From: Ancrocorticia sp047602305
GTDB taxonomy: Bacteria > Actinomycetota > Actinomycetes > Actinomycetales > Actinomycetaceae
DNA: 64,000 nucleotides
Direction: 5' to 3'
Assembly: GCA_047602305.1 (NCBI GenBank)
Contig: JASGHO010000001.1
Span: 2,418,001 to 2,482,000, forward strand
Below the pieces are notes generated by a model. It saw only the letters and a list, made by a program, of their open reading frames with translations. It was not told where the DNA came from and ran no database searches. Numbering within the stretch: position 1 is the first letter of the stretch; each line of letters opens with the position of its first letter. The translations under genes were made by a program, and so were the position numbers. Positions 25,911 through 35,383 of the stretch are shown piece by piece.

Positions 25911-26066
25911 ATGTACGGACTGATCTGGCGCGCATTACCCGGCCCGAAATGGCTGAAATTCTTCGAAGCACTTCTCCTTATACTTGCTGTGGTGGCCCTC
26001 CTTTTCGAGTACGTGTACCCGTGGGTGGCCAACACTCTCCCGATTTTCGACAATACGGTGGGCTAA
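25911..26066 (+). CDS. Small single-pass membrane protein
   Basis: 51 residues, MYGLIWRALPGPKWLKFFEA then a transmembrane helix LLLILAVVALLFEYVYPWVA and the tail NTLPIFDNTVG. The ATG is preceded by a very strong GGAGGAAGGAG. The stop overlaps the trpG start (TAATG). Short proteins of this kind lie between sortase and trpG in many actinomycetes; no known function. Confidence 0.85.
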   Translation: MYGLIWRALPGPKWLKFFEALLLILAVVALLFEYVYPWVANTLPIFDNTVG

Positions 26067-26689
26067 TGACTCGGATCCTCGTCATCGACAATTACGACAG
26101 CTTCGTGTACACGATCGTCGACTACCTGCGCCTCCTCGGCGCCAAAACAACGGTGGTGCGCAACGACGTCGTCGATATTGATTCCATTTCTTCGTACGAC
26201 GGCGTCCTCGTCTCGCCCGGTCCGGGAACCCCGGCCGATGCTGGCCAGGCCATCGCCGCGATCGAGGAATGCGCGCGCACGAACACCCCGATGCTGGGGG
26301 TGTGCCTCGGGCATCAGGCGCTCGCGGAGCTGTATGGCGCCACGGTGAGCCACGCGCCCGAGCTGATGCACGGCCGCACCTCGATCATTACGCATGAGCC
26401 CGGCGGGGTGTTCGACGGCGTCGAGAACCCGCAGCAGATCACGCGATACCACTCGCTGGCAGTGGAGCCGGAGACGTTGCCGGACGAGCTGCGCGTGACG
26501 GCCGAGACCGATTCGGGCATCATCATGGCGCTCGAGCATGTGGACAAGCCGCTGTGGGGGGTGCAATTCCATCCGGAGTCGGTGATGACGAAGGGCGGGC
26601 ACCGCATGCTCGCCAACTGGCTGGCACTGTGCGGCGACGCCGACGCAATCGTCCAGGCCGAGGGCAAGGCACCACTCGTCCGAGACTGA
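26066..26689 (+). CDS. trpG: Glutamine amidotransferase, anthranilate/aminodeoxychorismate synthase component II
   Basis: 207 residues from the ATG overlapping the previous stop. Class I glutamine amidotransferase: ILVIDNYDSFVYTIVDYL, VSPGPGTPADAG, nucleophile Cys80 in GVCLGHQALAELYG, and C-terminal GVQFHPESVMTKGG with the catalytic His-Glu. It supplies ammonia for anthranilate (TrpE) or aminodeoxychorismate (PabB) synthesis; the partner is not in the window, so TrpG and PabA cannot be separated. Its position next to pknB is conserved in Actinobacteria. Confidence 0.92.
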   Translation: MTRILVIDNYDSFVYTIVDYLRLLGAKTTVVRNDVVDIDSISSYDGVLVSPGPGTPADAGQAIAAIEECARTNTPMLGVCLGHQALAELYGATVSHAPELMHGRTSIITHEPGGVFDGVENPQQITRYHSLAVEPETLPDELRVTAETDSGIIMALEHVDKPLWGVQFHPESVMTKGGHRMLANWLALCGDADAIVQAEGKAPLVRD

Positions 26690-26735
26690 CGTGTTGTGGC
26701 AGGTCCGGGACTGACGGGCCGGAGCTAAAACAAGC

Positions 26736-26774
26736 GAGGGGGCGGGGCATCCGATTGTGGATGCCCCGCCCCTC
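26736..26774. terminator. Terminator of trpG
   Basis: 16 bp arms (GAGGGGGCGGGGCATCC with one extra G, and GGATGCCCCGCCCCTC) 47 bases after the trpG stop, followed by CTCGTTTGGTTGT. Confidence 0.75.
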
Positions 26775-26799
26775 TCTCGTTTGGTTGTCACGGAATTTA

Positions 26800-26855
26800 T
26801 GGCGGCGAGAGCGTTCTATGTGCCAATAATGGCGCTCATCTCGCTCTTGCCGCCA
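26800..26855. repeat. Extragenic palindrome, copy A of TGGCGGCGAGAGCGTTCTAT family
   Basis: Begins TGGCGGCGAGAGCGTTCTAT (26800) and ends with the imperfect complement CGCTCTTGCCGCCA. The left arm plus flank (about 31 bp including GTGCC and AATTT) is also found, inverted, as the right arm of the element at 40992-41047. Confidence 0.7.
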
Positions 26856-26948
26856 CAAAATTTCGCGAGGCCGTAACCAGCCCGTGGACTAGCGAGAGTT
26901 CTGGCAACCAGTGAGGGCCTTGACCAAGCAAAATGCTGAGCTGAGGCC

Positions 26949-28856
26949 CTACGGATTGGTGGTACCCGGGTTCTCCTCGCCGCCGCCGGTGCCCCCACCG
27001 CCGTCATTGCCGCCAGTGTTGCCGTTCCCGGTGCCAGTCCCGTTCCCGGTGTCGCCGGTTGGGGTTACTGTTGGCTGCTGCGTTGGCGGTTCTGTTGGCG
27101 ATGGTGTGGTTGGTTCCTGCGTTGTAGGTGTGGGCGTGGGCGTGGGCGTTGGTTCCGCTGGGCCCGACGAGATAGTGATACTCACGGCTGATCCTTGTGC
27201 CACCTTGGAGCCAGCTTCGGGATCAGAGGAGACGATGGAGCCTGCCGGGATGGAAGAATCCTCCACCAGGGTGCTTTCGCCGAGGATGAGGCCTACCTTG
27301 TTGAGCTCAGTGGACGCCTGGCCCGTGGTGAGTCCCTTGAGGTTGGGAACCGTCACCTTGCCAACGCCCTTGGAGAAAGTGACCTTGACGTCTGAGCCTG
27401 CCTCAATCGCGGCACCCGCCTGCGGATCCGACTTGATGAAGATGCCTTCGGGGATGGTGTCACTGTTTTCGGTGACAACCTCACGCATCTTCAAACCGGC
27501 AGCTGCCAAGGCTTCCTGAACCTGGTCACGATTCATGTCCGTGAGATCAGGAACTTCGACCATTGCCACTGTCTCTGACGGGGTCGGGTTGGGCACATCG
27601 CCGCCGTCAGACGTGAGAGCGTAGACGATTCCCGCGCCAGCAAGCAGCAGGAAGATGATACCCACCCAGATCATGATCTTGTTGCGGCGCTTGGCCTTCT
27701 CGTCCACTGCGGGCTGGATGCCGGTTTGTGGTCCGGTCGGATAACCAGCGGTTGCAGTGGGATAGTCCGCCTGCCCGCCCGGGTACCCGTTGCCAGCGGG
27801 ATAGGCATTCGGGGAGGTGGCGGTCGGCGCCCCAGCACCACCAGCGCCGTGAACCCCAGCACCACCGGCCCCGACAGCCGCGTGCGCAGCAGCACCCGCA
27901 GCCGCACCCTGCACCGTCGTCGCTACCTGCGTGGGCGCGTACGGCGGAGCGATCACCGGCTTGAGGTTCCAGGACGTCACCGACGGCGCGTCCACGCCCT
28001 CGCCACGAGCGGCCGCGAGCAGATCCTCGCGGAACTCGGCGGCGCTCTGGTAGCGCTCGTCGCGGCGCTTGGCCAGCGACTTCATCACCACGCGGTCAAT
28101 GGAATCCGGGATGTCCGGCGCAATGAGGGAGGCCGGGCGCGGCGCCTCGGAGACGTGCTGGTAGGCCACGGACACGGCCGAATCGCCGGTGAAGGGCGGC
28201 TGGCCGGTCAACAGTTCGTAGAGCAGGCAACCGCAGGAGTAGAGATCGGAGCGGGCGTCCACCACTTCGCCGCGGGCCTGCTCGGGGGAGAGATACTGCG
28301 CTGTACCCACCACCGAGTTGGTCTGCGTCATGGTGGCGGCGGAATCGGCAACAGCGCGGGCGATGCCGAAGTCCATCACCTTGACCTTGCCGTCCGGGGT
28401 CAGCATGACGTTGCCCGGCTTGATGTCGCGGTGAATGATGCCCTCGTGGTGCGAGTACTGCAGCGCGGAGAGCACACCCACGGTGATCTGGATGGCCTCG
28501 GCGATGGGTACCGGGTTGCCGTCCGACAGCAGGGCCGCGACGGTGCGTCCCTTGACGTACTCCATGACGATGTAGGGGAGGGAGATTTCGCGCCCGATGG
28601 CGGTGACAATCTGCTCCTCGCCGGTGTCGTACACCGAGACGATGGAGGGGTGATTCAGCGCGGCAGCGGACTGCGCCTCGCGCCGGAAACGGGCAAGGAA
28701 CATGGGGTCCTGCGCGAGATCGGTGCGCAGAATCTTGATGGCCACCGTGCGGGAGAGCCGGGTGTCATAGCCCAGATGTACCTGCGCCATTCCTCCGCGA
28801 CCAATAAGGTCACCTACCTCGTAGCGTTGACCCAGAACGCGGGGAGTGTCACTCAC
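26949..28856 (-). CDS. pknB: Serine/threonine protein kinase PknB with PASTA domains
   Basis: 635 residues. Kinase domain ~1-275: glycine loop DLIGRGGMAQVHLG, VAIKIL, catalytic IIHRDIKPGNVML, VMDFGIARAV, SVVGTAQYLSPEQARGE. A Pro/Ala/Gly-rich linker, one transmembrane helix (KIMIWVGIIFLLLAGAGIVY) and two extracellular PASTA domains (VPDLTDMNRDQVQEALAAAG..., VPNLKGLTTGQASTELNKVG...) follow, then a Thr/Pro- and Gly-rich tail. Mycobacterial PknB has four PASTA domains; here only two. Last gene of the fhaA-pknB operon; senses muropeptides/lipid II and phosphorylates wall and division proteins in relatives. Confidence 0.95.
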   Translation of the reverse strand: MSDTPRVLGQRYEVGDLIGRGGMAQVHLGYDTRLSRTVAIKILRTDLAQDPMFLARFRREAQSAAALNHPSIVSVYDTGEEQIVTAIGREISLPYIVMEYVKGRTVAALLSDGNPVPIAEAIQITVGVLSALQYSHHEGIIHRDIKPGNVMLTPDGKVKVMDFGIARAVADSAATMTQTNSVVGTAQYLSPEQARGEVVDARSDLYSCGCLLYELLTGQPPFTGDSAVSVAYQHVSEAPRPASLIAPDIPDSIDRVVMKSLAKRRDERYQSAAEFREDLLAAARGEGVDAPSVTSWNLKPVIAPPYAPTQVATTVQGAAAGAAAHAAVGAGGAGVHGAGGAGAPTATSPNAYPAGNGYPGGQADYPTATAGYPTGPQTGIQPAVDEKAKRRNKIMIWVGIIFLLLAGAGIVYALTSDGGDVPNPTPSETVAMVEVPDLTDMNRDQVQEALAAAGLKMREVVTENSDTIPEGIFIKSDPQAGAAIEAGSDVKVTFSKGVGKVTVPNLKGLTTGQASTELNKVGLILGESTLVEDSSIPAGSIVSSDPEAGSKVAQGSAVSITISSGPAEPTPTPTPTPTTQEPTTPSPTEPPTQQPTVTPTGDTGNGTGTGNGNTGGNDGGGGTGGGEENPGTTNP

Positions 28857-28915
28857 GTTGTGTCACCTTTCTTCATGTCTCAAACCATTGTGCCGCATCG
28901 ATACGCGCGGCGAAG

Positions 28916-30361
28916 TTACAGCCCGAGCTTCGCTCGGATAATTTCACGGGCCACGGGAGCTGCTGAGGAGCCTCCGTCGCCGGGATCGTTTTCAAGAATG
29001 ACGACGACGGCGATCTGCGGATCGTCCGCCGGCGCGAACGCCGTGAACCACGAGTGCCGGTCGGATTCGGCGAGCTCGGCGGTGCCGGTCTTGCCCGCCA
29101 CCTGGATGCCGTCGATGGCGGCCCTGAAACCGGTGCCGGAGACGACGTCGTCGACCATCATCTGCTGCATGTACGCGGCTGTCTGCTCGCTCATGGGGCG
29201 CGAGTACTCGGACGGCTTGGTGGTGGAGAAGGGCTCCAGGTCCGCGGTCAGGGTTTGCTTGACGATGTACGGGTTCATGAGGACGCCGTCGTTCGCGATC
29301 GCGGAGGTGACCAGCGCCATCTGCATCGGGGTGACCATGATGTCCTGCTGGCCGAAGGAGTCCATGGCGAGGGCGGCCTCACTTTCGGGGGCGGGGAAGC
29401 GCGAGGCGTCCACGGTCAGCGGCGTGGCGAACGACTGTCCGAATCCGAAGGCCTCGGCCTGCGCCATCATCTTCTCCGCGCCCAGCTGCACGCCGCCAAT
29501 GGCGTAGGCGGTGTTACACGACTGGATGAAGGTCTGGTTGAGGGATGTCTGGCCGGAGCCGTCGCCACACACTTCCTGCCCGGGGTTCCAGATCTCGTGC
29601 TCGGTGTTCGGCGGGGTCCAGCTGGTGGGGGCCTCGATGAGACTTTCCGGGGTGAGTTCGGGGTTGTTCTCCAGCATCGCCGTGGCCGTCACCATCTTGA
29701 AGACGGAGCCGGGCGGGTACTGGTCGCCGCGCGAGGTGCGATCCACCAGCGGCTGCTCGGGATCGGCGTTGAGGGCCTCCCACGCGGCGCTCGCGGTGGC
29801 GCTGTCCTGGGTGGCGATGGCGTTGGAATCGTAGCTGGGGAGGGAGAGTTGGGCCAGGATTGCGCCCGTCTTGGGATCCATGGCGACGACGGCGCCGCGC
29901 CGCCCAGCCATCGCCGCAATCGCGGCCTGTTGCACGTTGGCCTCCAGGGTGAGCTCCACGGCCCCGCCCTGCGGCTGACGCCCGGTGATGAGATCCTGCA
30001 GGCGCTGGCCAGCAAGCGATGAAGCGGAGCCACCAAGTACCGCATTCTCGGCGCGTTCAATACCCGTCATCGAGTTGAAAACGGTGGAGAAATAGCCGGT
30101 GACGTGCGAATACGCCCCGCCGTCGCGATACTCGCGCTGGAACATGTAGGGGCCGTCGTTGGGGGTGGAGACCGCAATCGACTCGCCGCTGACGATGATG
30201 GGCCCGCGGTCCATACCGAACTCGCGGTAGAGCGTGCGCACATTGCGGGTATCCGCATTGAGCGAGGGAGCCTGGAAGAACTGGATGGAGGTGGCCGCCA
30301 CCATGAGCACGAGGAACATGAGGGTGGCCAGCGTAGCCAGCTGGCGAATGGGACGATTCAC
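28916..30361 (-). CDS. pbpA: Penicillin-binding transpeptidase PbpA
   Basis: 481 residues. An N-terminal membrane anchor (LATLATLMFLVLMVAATSI), a dimerisation region and the transpeptidase domain with SXXK active site in PPGSVFKMVT, SXN in QSCNTAY and KTG in VAGKTGTAELAE. A class B PBP partner of the SEDS polymerase RodA; the start overlaps the end of rodA (ATGA, 30358-30361). Confidence 0.94.
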   Translation of the reverse strand: MNRPIRQLATLATLMFLVLMVAATSIQFFQAPSLNADTRNVRTLYREFGMDRGPIIVSGESIAVSTPNDGPYMFQREYRDGGAYSHVTGYFSTVFNSMTGIERAENAVLGGSASSLAGQRLQDLITGRQPQGGAVELTLEANVQQAAIAAMAGRRGAVVAMDPKTGAILAQLSLPSYDSNAIATQDSATASAAWEALNADPEQPLVDRTSRGDQYPPGSVFKMVTATAMLENNPELTPESLIEAPTSWTPPNTEHEIWNPGQEVCGDGSGQTSLNQTFIQSCNTAYAIGGVQLGAEKMMAQAEAFGFGQSFATPLTVDASRFPAPESEAALAMDSFGQQDIMVTPMQMALVTSAIANDGVLMNPYIVKQTLTADLEPFSTTKPSEYSRPMSEQTAAYMQQMMVDDVVSGTGFRAAIDGIQVAGKTGTAELAESDRHSWFTAFAPADDPQIAVVVILENDPGDGGSSAAPVAREIIRAKLGL

Positions 30362-31803
30362 TTGATTCTCACCACCTGTGTGGGATGTGAGTCTTCAGGG
30401 GTGTGCGGACCGGAGGCGGCCTCGTCGTTGTCCAATTCGGGGATGGTGGCGAGGATGTCGCGGGGCGGCAGCGGGTCCGCGGAGGCGGGGCGGCGCGAGG
30501 CGTCGGACATGCGCAGCAGCAGGCCGATGATGATCCAGTTGGTGAGCAGCGCCGAGCCGCCATGGGCGAGGAAGGGCATGGCGAGGCCGGTGAGCGGGAT
30601 GACGCGGGTGACGCCACCCACCACCACGAAACACTGCAACGCGATGGTGAAGGAGAGCCCGGTGGCGAGCAGTTTTCCGAAGCCGTCGCGCAGATGGACT
30701 GCGGTGCGCAGGCCGCGCATGACGATGATGATGTAGATGCTCAGCAACGCCAGCAGACCGGTCAGCCCGATCTCCTCGCCGAAGGAGGCGATGATGAAAT
30801 CGGAGTTGGCGGCGAAGGCCTTGGTGGGGTAACCCTCGCCCAATCCGGTGCCCATGAGGCCCCCGGAGGCCATCCCGAACAGGCCCTGAACCAGCTGGTA
30901 GGAGCCGAATTCGGCGTCGTACACCTCGGGGTCGAGGGCGTGCAACCACACCGCGAAGCGTGCCTGAATATGGGGCACCGTCTGTACGATGAAGAAGATG
31001 CCCACGGCAGAGAGCACCCCGGCGATCACCAGCCATGAGAAGCGCTCCGTGGCCACGTACAGCATCGCCACAAAGAGGCCGAAGAACAGCAGCGCGGTAC
31101 CAAAATCCCGCTCCATGGCGAGCACGCCCATGCTGATGAACCAAGCCAGCAGAATGGGTAGGAAGTGGCGTGCCTTGGGGAAACGAATGCCGAGAATCTT
31201 GGGACCGGCGAGTGAGAGATTCTCACGCTCCTGCGCCAGATAGGCGGCAAAGAAGATGGCGAAGAAAATCTTGGCCAGCTCGGCCGGCTGGAAGGAGAAG
31301 CCCGCCACGTTGATCCAGATGCGGGCGCCATACATTGCGCGGCCCAGCCCGGGAACCATCGGCAGCAACAACAGCACCACGCCAGCAATCAACGAGAGCC
31401 ACATATAGCCGCGCAGAATCCGGTGATTCTTGATGAGCGCCACCGTGACCACCATGAGCAGCAGTCCCACCGCGGTGAGCACGATCTGGCTGCGGGCAGC
31501 ATTCGTGCCGTCCGTCAGATCAATACGGTAAATCATGGCGAGCCCGAGCCCGTTGAGGGCGAGCGCCGCCGGGAACAGGATCGGATCGGCGTACGGAGCG
31601 AGCCAGCGGATGACCAGGTGCGCACCAAGCACCAGTACAATCGCTGCGGGAAGAATGGTCGACAGCCTGCCCGGCAGGCCTTCCCCATCCATCCCGATAT
31701 GAACGAGATAGTAGGCCAGGAATCCGGTGCTCAGCGCCAACACCAACAGCACAAATTCCGGCCAGCGCCCCTTGCGGGCGGCTTTCTGAGTTACAACACT
31801 CAC
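30358..31803 (-). CDS. rodA: SEDS-family peptidoglycan polymerase RodA/FtsW
   Basis: 481 residues, about ten transmembrane helices. SEDS signatures: GARIWINVAGFSFQPAELAK, FAIFFAAYLA, LGWFISMGVLA-type helix, and the C-terminal GLAMPFLAHGGSALLTNWII with the conserved GG(S)-hydrophobic patch. It polymerises glycan strands together with PbpA. GTG start, four bases after the pstP stop; cytoplasmic tails are longer than in E. coli, as usual in Actinobacteria. Confidence 0.94.
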   Translation of the reverse strand: MSVVTQKAARKGRWPEFVLLVLALSTGFLAYYLVHIGMDGEGLPGRLSTILPAAIVLVLGAHLVIRWLAPYADPILFPAALALNGLGLAMIYRIDLTDGTNAARSQIVLTAVGLLLMVVTVALIKNHRILRGYMWLSLIAGVVLLLLPMVPGLGRAMYGARIWINVAGFSFQPAELAKIFFAIFFAAYLAQERENLSLAGPKILGIRFPKARHFLPILLAWFISMGVLAMERDFGTALLFFGLFVAMLYVATERFSWLVIAGVLSAVGIFFIVQTVPHIQARFAVWLHALDPEVYDAEFGSYQLVQGLFGMASGGLMGTGLGEGYPTKAFAANSDFIIASFGEEIGLTGLLALLSIYIIIVMRGLRTAVHLRDGFGKLLATGLSFTIALQCFVVVGGVTRVIPLTGLAMPFLAHGGSALLTNWIIIGLLLRMSDASRRPASADPLPPRDILATIPELDNDEAASGPHTPEDSHPTQVVRIK

Positions 31804-31806
31804 GAG

Positions 31807-33195
31807 CTACCCCTCACTGACCTGCGAAGAGTCCGCATCAGACTGTTCTGTCGTCGCGGTAGGATCCTCCACGGAGACGTCCGGCGCGCCAGCTTCTGGC
31901 GGCACGGGAGCCTCGGTCGCGGGCGGCGGAGTAGCGGCCGGGGTTTGCGACGACGGCGAAGGGGCCGGCGTGGGCTGCACGTTCAGTTCCTCCTTCTCCA
32001 GATTCTCCACATAGCTGCGCGCCTCGGCGAGCGAGCCGCGAGTAATCGGAATTTCCAGCCGCTCCTGGGTGACGGGCCGCAGATCCTTGACCTTGATCTT
32101 CGACTTCTCCTCCAGCTGCGACAGCGTCAGAGGCCCAACCTGCTGTGGAATACCGCGATAAATCGCCACATACCCATCCGCCGGGTACACGTAATACTGG
32201 CTCTGCGTCCAGCTGTATCCGGCGAAAAGCCCGCCTCCCAACAACAGCAGGACCGTGACAAGCGCGGCGATACGAGGCAGGACGCGAGAACGAGGTGGGC
32301 TGGCTTCGTCGTCGTCAATCTGCGAAGTAGGTGGCGTGGGGCGGCTGGGCGCGCTGAGAGCGGCGGCCTTTGCGGCCGCGGACGTTCCCCCGCGGGTCGG
32401 TTCGTGGCTACTGATCGCAGCTGAACCGACGACGATGGGTTGCTGGCTGGCTGGGCGCGCGGCTTCGGCGTCGTCGATGACATCCGCGAGAACAACGGTG
32501 ACGTTATCGGGCGCGCCGGCGGCCAACGCCAGCTCAATCAGGTACTCGCCGCACTCCGAGAGATCCGGGTAGCTGGCCAGGGTATGTTCGATCGTGTCAT
32601 GGGCGACGACGCCGAACAGGCCGTCCGAGCTGAGCAGCCAGCGGTCGCCGGGGACGGCCTCGCGAATCGACTCATCCAACTGTACATCGGTGGGCATATC
32701 GCCCAGGGCGCGCATGATAACGTTGCGCTTCGGGTGATTCTCCGCCTCTTCGGGCGTGAGCTGGCCGTTGTCCACAAGAAACTGGACGAGCGTGTGGTCA
32801 TGGGTGACCTGAACGAGCTTGCCGTCGCGCAACAGATAGGCGCGCGAATCGCCGATATGGACCATCGCCAGCTTATTTCCCGAGCGCAGGATGGCGATGC
32901 AGGTGGTGCCCAAGCCACGCAGCTCGGGGTTCTCCTGGGAGCGGTGCATGAGATCCGCGTGCGCATCCTCGATGGCACTGCGGAGGGCGGGGAGAAGATC
33001 GTCGGCGGAATAGACGTCGTCGTCAATGGCGGCGAGGTGAGCGACAGTCACGCTGGAGGCGACGTCGCCAGCAGCGGCCCCACCCATGCCGTCCGCCAGA
33101 ACGAGAAGGTTGGGCGAGGCGTATCCGCTGTCCTGGTTCGTGGAGCGGATGAGCCCGATGTCCGAGACCGCGGCGAATCGTAGCTGCGTGCTCAT
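31807..33195 (-). CDS. pstP: PP2C-family protein phosphatase PstP
   Basis: 462 residues. N-terminal PP2C domain with metal-binding motifs SVSDIG-type IRSTNQDSGYASPN, VLADGMGGAAAGDVAS, GDSRAYLLRDGKL, LLSSDGLFGVV and GAPDNVTVVLADV. A linker, a transmembrane helix (IAALVTVLLLLGGGLFAGYSW) and an extracellular domain with a Pro/Ala/Ser/Glu-rich tail follow. It dephosphorylates PknB and its targets. Confidence 0.94.
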   Translation of the reverse strand: MSTQLRFAAVSDIGLIRSTNQDSGYASPNLLVLADGMGGAAAGDVASSVTVAHLAAIDDDVYSADDLLPALRSAIEDAHADLMHRSQENPELRGLGTTCIAILRSGNKLAMVHIGDSRAYLLRDGKLVQVTHDHTLVQFLVDNGQLTPEEAENHPKRNVIMRALGDMPTDVQLDESIREAVPGDRWLLSSDGLFGVVAHDTIEHTLASYPDLSECGEYLIELALAAGAPDNVTVVLADVIDDAEAARPASQQPIVVGSAAISSHEPTRGGTSAAAKAAALSAPSRPTPPTSQIDDDEASPPRSRVLPRIAALVTVLLLLGGGLFAGYSWTQSQYYVYPADGYVAIYRGIPQQVGPLTLSQLEEKSKIKVKDLRPVTQERLEIPITRGSLAEARSYVENLEKEELNVQPTPAPSPSSQTPAATPPPATEAPVPPEAGAPDVSVEDPTATTEQSDADSSQVSEG

Positions 33196-33734
33196 GAACG
33201 CAACTCCATCGTGGTTTTCCCAACCATGATGGGGATGCCGGGCTGCAACGGGGTGGGCGTGGAAATCTTGGCGCCGCCCACAAACGTGCCGTTCGTGGAA
33301 TCCAAATCCTCAATCCACCACTGGCCGGCGTTCGCGTAGAGGCGGGCGTGGCGGGAGGAGGAGAAGGTGTCATCCAGAACCAGGGCGCTATCGGGGGAGC
33401 GGCCAATGACGATGGGGGTCTGGCCGAGCGGAAGCGTGGTTCCTGCGAGCGGGCCGCCGGTGACAGCAAGAGTGGGGGTGCGTGGCGGGGGTTGCGGGGC
33501 CGCGGCCGGAGAGGGAGCCGAGGCAGCGGTGGGTGTGGCGCGGGGTGCGCGGCGGAAGCTGAACCTGCGTAGGGGGTTGGTTTTCTTCTCGGGCGCCGCC
33601 TGATTGGGCATGCGGCGGTCGCGAATCTCGGTGCCGTACACGTCCTTGCGGACCGTGAGGACCAACGAGATGACGAAAATCCACAGCAGAGCCAGGAAAC
33701 CGAGACGCAGCAGAGTGAGTACTAGCGTGGTCAT
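33192..33734 (-). CDS. fhaB: FHA-domain membrane protein FhaB (FipA-type)
   Basis: 180 residues: an N-terminal transmembrane helix (LTLLRLGFLALLWIFVISLVL), a basic/Pro-rich linker and a C-terminal FHA domain (IVIGRSPDSALVLDDTFSSS, HARLYANAGQWWIEDLDSTN, GTFVGGAKI). FHA domains bind phosphothreonine. It overlaps both neighbours by four bases. In mycobacteria FhaB links PknB to division and Holliday-type FtsZ/FtsQ contacts. Confidence 0.93.
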   Translation of the reverse strand: MTTLVLTLLRLGFLALLWIFVISLVLTVRKDVYGTEIRDRRMPNQAAPEKKTNPLRRFSFRRAPRATPTAASAPSPAAAPQPPPRTPTLAVTGGPLAGTTLPLGQTPIVIGRSPDSALVLDDTFSSSRHARLYANAGQWWIEDLDSTNGTFVGGAKISTPTPLQPGIPIMVGKTTMELRS

Positions 33735-34438
33735 GCCTGCTCCGGGGAATTCCAGAACATGATGTGCGTGCGGCCGATGGTCAACGTGTTGCCATCCACC
33801 AGCGTGGCATTCTTGATGCGATGCCCCTCGACGAACGAGCCATTCGTGGAATTCAGATCTGTGGCGATGACGCCGTGCGGGGTGATGCGAAGCTCGAGGT
33901 GGCGGCGCGAGACGCCGGTATCGTCAACGGTCACATCACACTCGGAGCCGCGGCCAATCACCGTGATCGCCCCGGTAAGGATGTAACGCTTCGCACCCAC
34001 CTCAATAATGGGATGCTCCGCGGAAGCCGCGTGAGAAGTTGCTGGAGCCACGTTACCTCGCTTCGTAGAAGCCTCAACCTTGACGGTGCCGGGCTTGCTG
34101 GCATCGCTGTGCTGAAAACGGATCTTGATAGGGCCAAGGAAGGCGTAATCCTGATCGGTGGCGTACTCGATCACGGAGTCAATGAGCTCTTCAGTGAGAG
34201 CCTCCTCGCCCCACTGCGCCACCTTGTCATAATCCTGGGGATCGAGAGTAATGGTGAAAACGTTCGGGCTGACCGTGCGCTCGCGGCTCATCGTGGCCGC
34301 GTGCTCATCCAAAGCCTTCTTCAACGCCGACGCGATCTCGATCGGTTTGAGGTCGGATTTGCCCAACCGGGAGAACGCGTTAGCGACGACGTTACCCACG
34401 CTCTTCTCGAGCTTATCGAACTTGTCGAACGCTCCCAT
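33731..34438 (-). CDS. fhaA: FHA-domain protein FhaA with DUF3662 N-terminus
   Basis: 235 residues, cytoplasmic. N-terminal DUF3662 domain (MGAFDKFDKLEKSVGNVVAN, ... FTITLDPQDYDKV) and C-terminal FHA domain (ITVIGRGSECDVTVDDTGVS, RRHLELRI, DLNSTNGSFVEG). The linker is much shorter than in M. tuberculosis FhaA. First gene of the fhaA-fhaB-pstP-rodA-pbpA-pknB operon; all junctions overlap or are less than 65 bp. Confidence 0.94.
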   Translation of the reverse strand: MGAFDKFDKLEKSVGNVVANAFSRLGKSDLKPIEIASALKKALDEHAATMSRERTVSPNVFTITLDPQDYDKVAQWGEEALTEELIDSVIEYATDQDYAFLGPIKIRFQHSDASKPGTVKVEASTKRGNVAPATSHAASAEHPIIEVGAKRYILTGAITVIGRGSECDVTVDDTGVSRRHLELRITPHGVIATDLNSTNGSFVEGHRIKNATLVDGNTLTIGRTHIMFWNSPEQA

Positions 34439-35023
34439 TGCACCTTCCTAGAATCCTCAGCTCGGCATTCATCGCGACTCGGCACTGGGCGGGCAGGTTC
34501 CCGGACTTCGAGGCCGGGAGTGGTCCGGACCCACAAGACCGGGGCCACGGGCTCTCTGGCCGCAGAGGCCCTCGCCCTGTCTGGTGCCGTAGCTACAAGC
34601 CCAGCCCAACGCCCGTATCCGCGCAGAACAACGAATGAATACGCCGGTAAACGCCGACAGCGCTTACTAGTTCACCTTACGGTGTTCGTGCACTTCATGG
34701 CATCCCTCTGAAGGAGGTTGTGGGCAATCCCTAAGGATGTGAGCTGTGAGCGGACGATAGCTGGGAAAGTGCTGGACCAATGGCCGGGAGGGGGCTGGAC
34801 CAATGGCCGGGGAGGGGTGAGAGAGGGCTGGACGATGGGCGGGCGGGTGTGGGGTGGTAGGCCCCTCACTTCCAAAGACCCCCGCTCCCAAACACCCCCA
34901 CTCCCGCTCCCAAACACCCCCACTCCCACTCCCACTCCCACTCCCAAAGACCCGACCACCCCCGCTCCCAAACACCCCCACTCCCAAACACCCCCGCTCC
35001 CACTCCCAAACACCCCCGCTCCC

Positions 35024-35159
35024 ACTCCCAAACACCCCCGCTCCCAAAGAATTGAGGAAAATGGAAAGGGTTGAGCCTGATAGCAGGGTCTCCGGCCTCA
35101 ATCCTTTCCGAAAAACTCAATCCTTTGTGGCCCTGCCTCGCGCTTGAGGTTTCTCTGGG
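35024..35159. repeat. 136 bp direct repeat, copy 1
   Basis: Identical to 35248-35383 except for two substitutions that I can see (T/C near 35078 and G/A near 35146). It includes ACTCCCAAACACCCCCGC and, further in, two copies of CTCAATCCTTT. Confidence 0.85.
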
Positions 35160-35247
35160 TTGTGGACGTGGGGTGAGGTGCGGAGCCGCCAGGTCTCCCA
35201 CTCCTAAACACCCGACCACCCCCACTTCCAAAGACCCGACCACCCCT

Positions 35248-35383
35248 ACTCCCAAACACCCCCGCTCCCAAAGAATTGAGGAAAATGGAAAGGGTTGAGC
35301 CCGATAGCAGGGTCTCCGGCCTCAATCCTTTCCGAAAAACTCAATCCTTTGTGGCCCTGCCTCGCGCTTAAGGTTTCTCTGGG
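35248..35383. repeat. 136 bp direct repeat, copy 2
   Basis: Second copy of the 35024-35159 element, offset 224 bp; the intervening 88 bp is partly the same CCC-rich sequence. Confidence 0.85.

Noticed and set aside
27726..29507. 593-codon plus-strand ORF across pknB and pbpA
   Set aside because: Antisense to two clearly conserved genes; composition is that of a frame shadow.
34667..35325. ORFs on both strands in the CCC-rich region (GVGVFGSGSG-type or SQTPPLPLPN-type proteins)
   Set aside because: They arise from simple repeats, exist in several frames and both strands, and have no RBS or domain.
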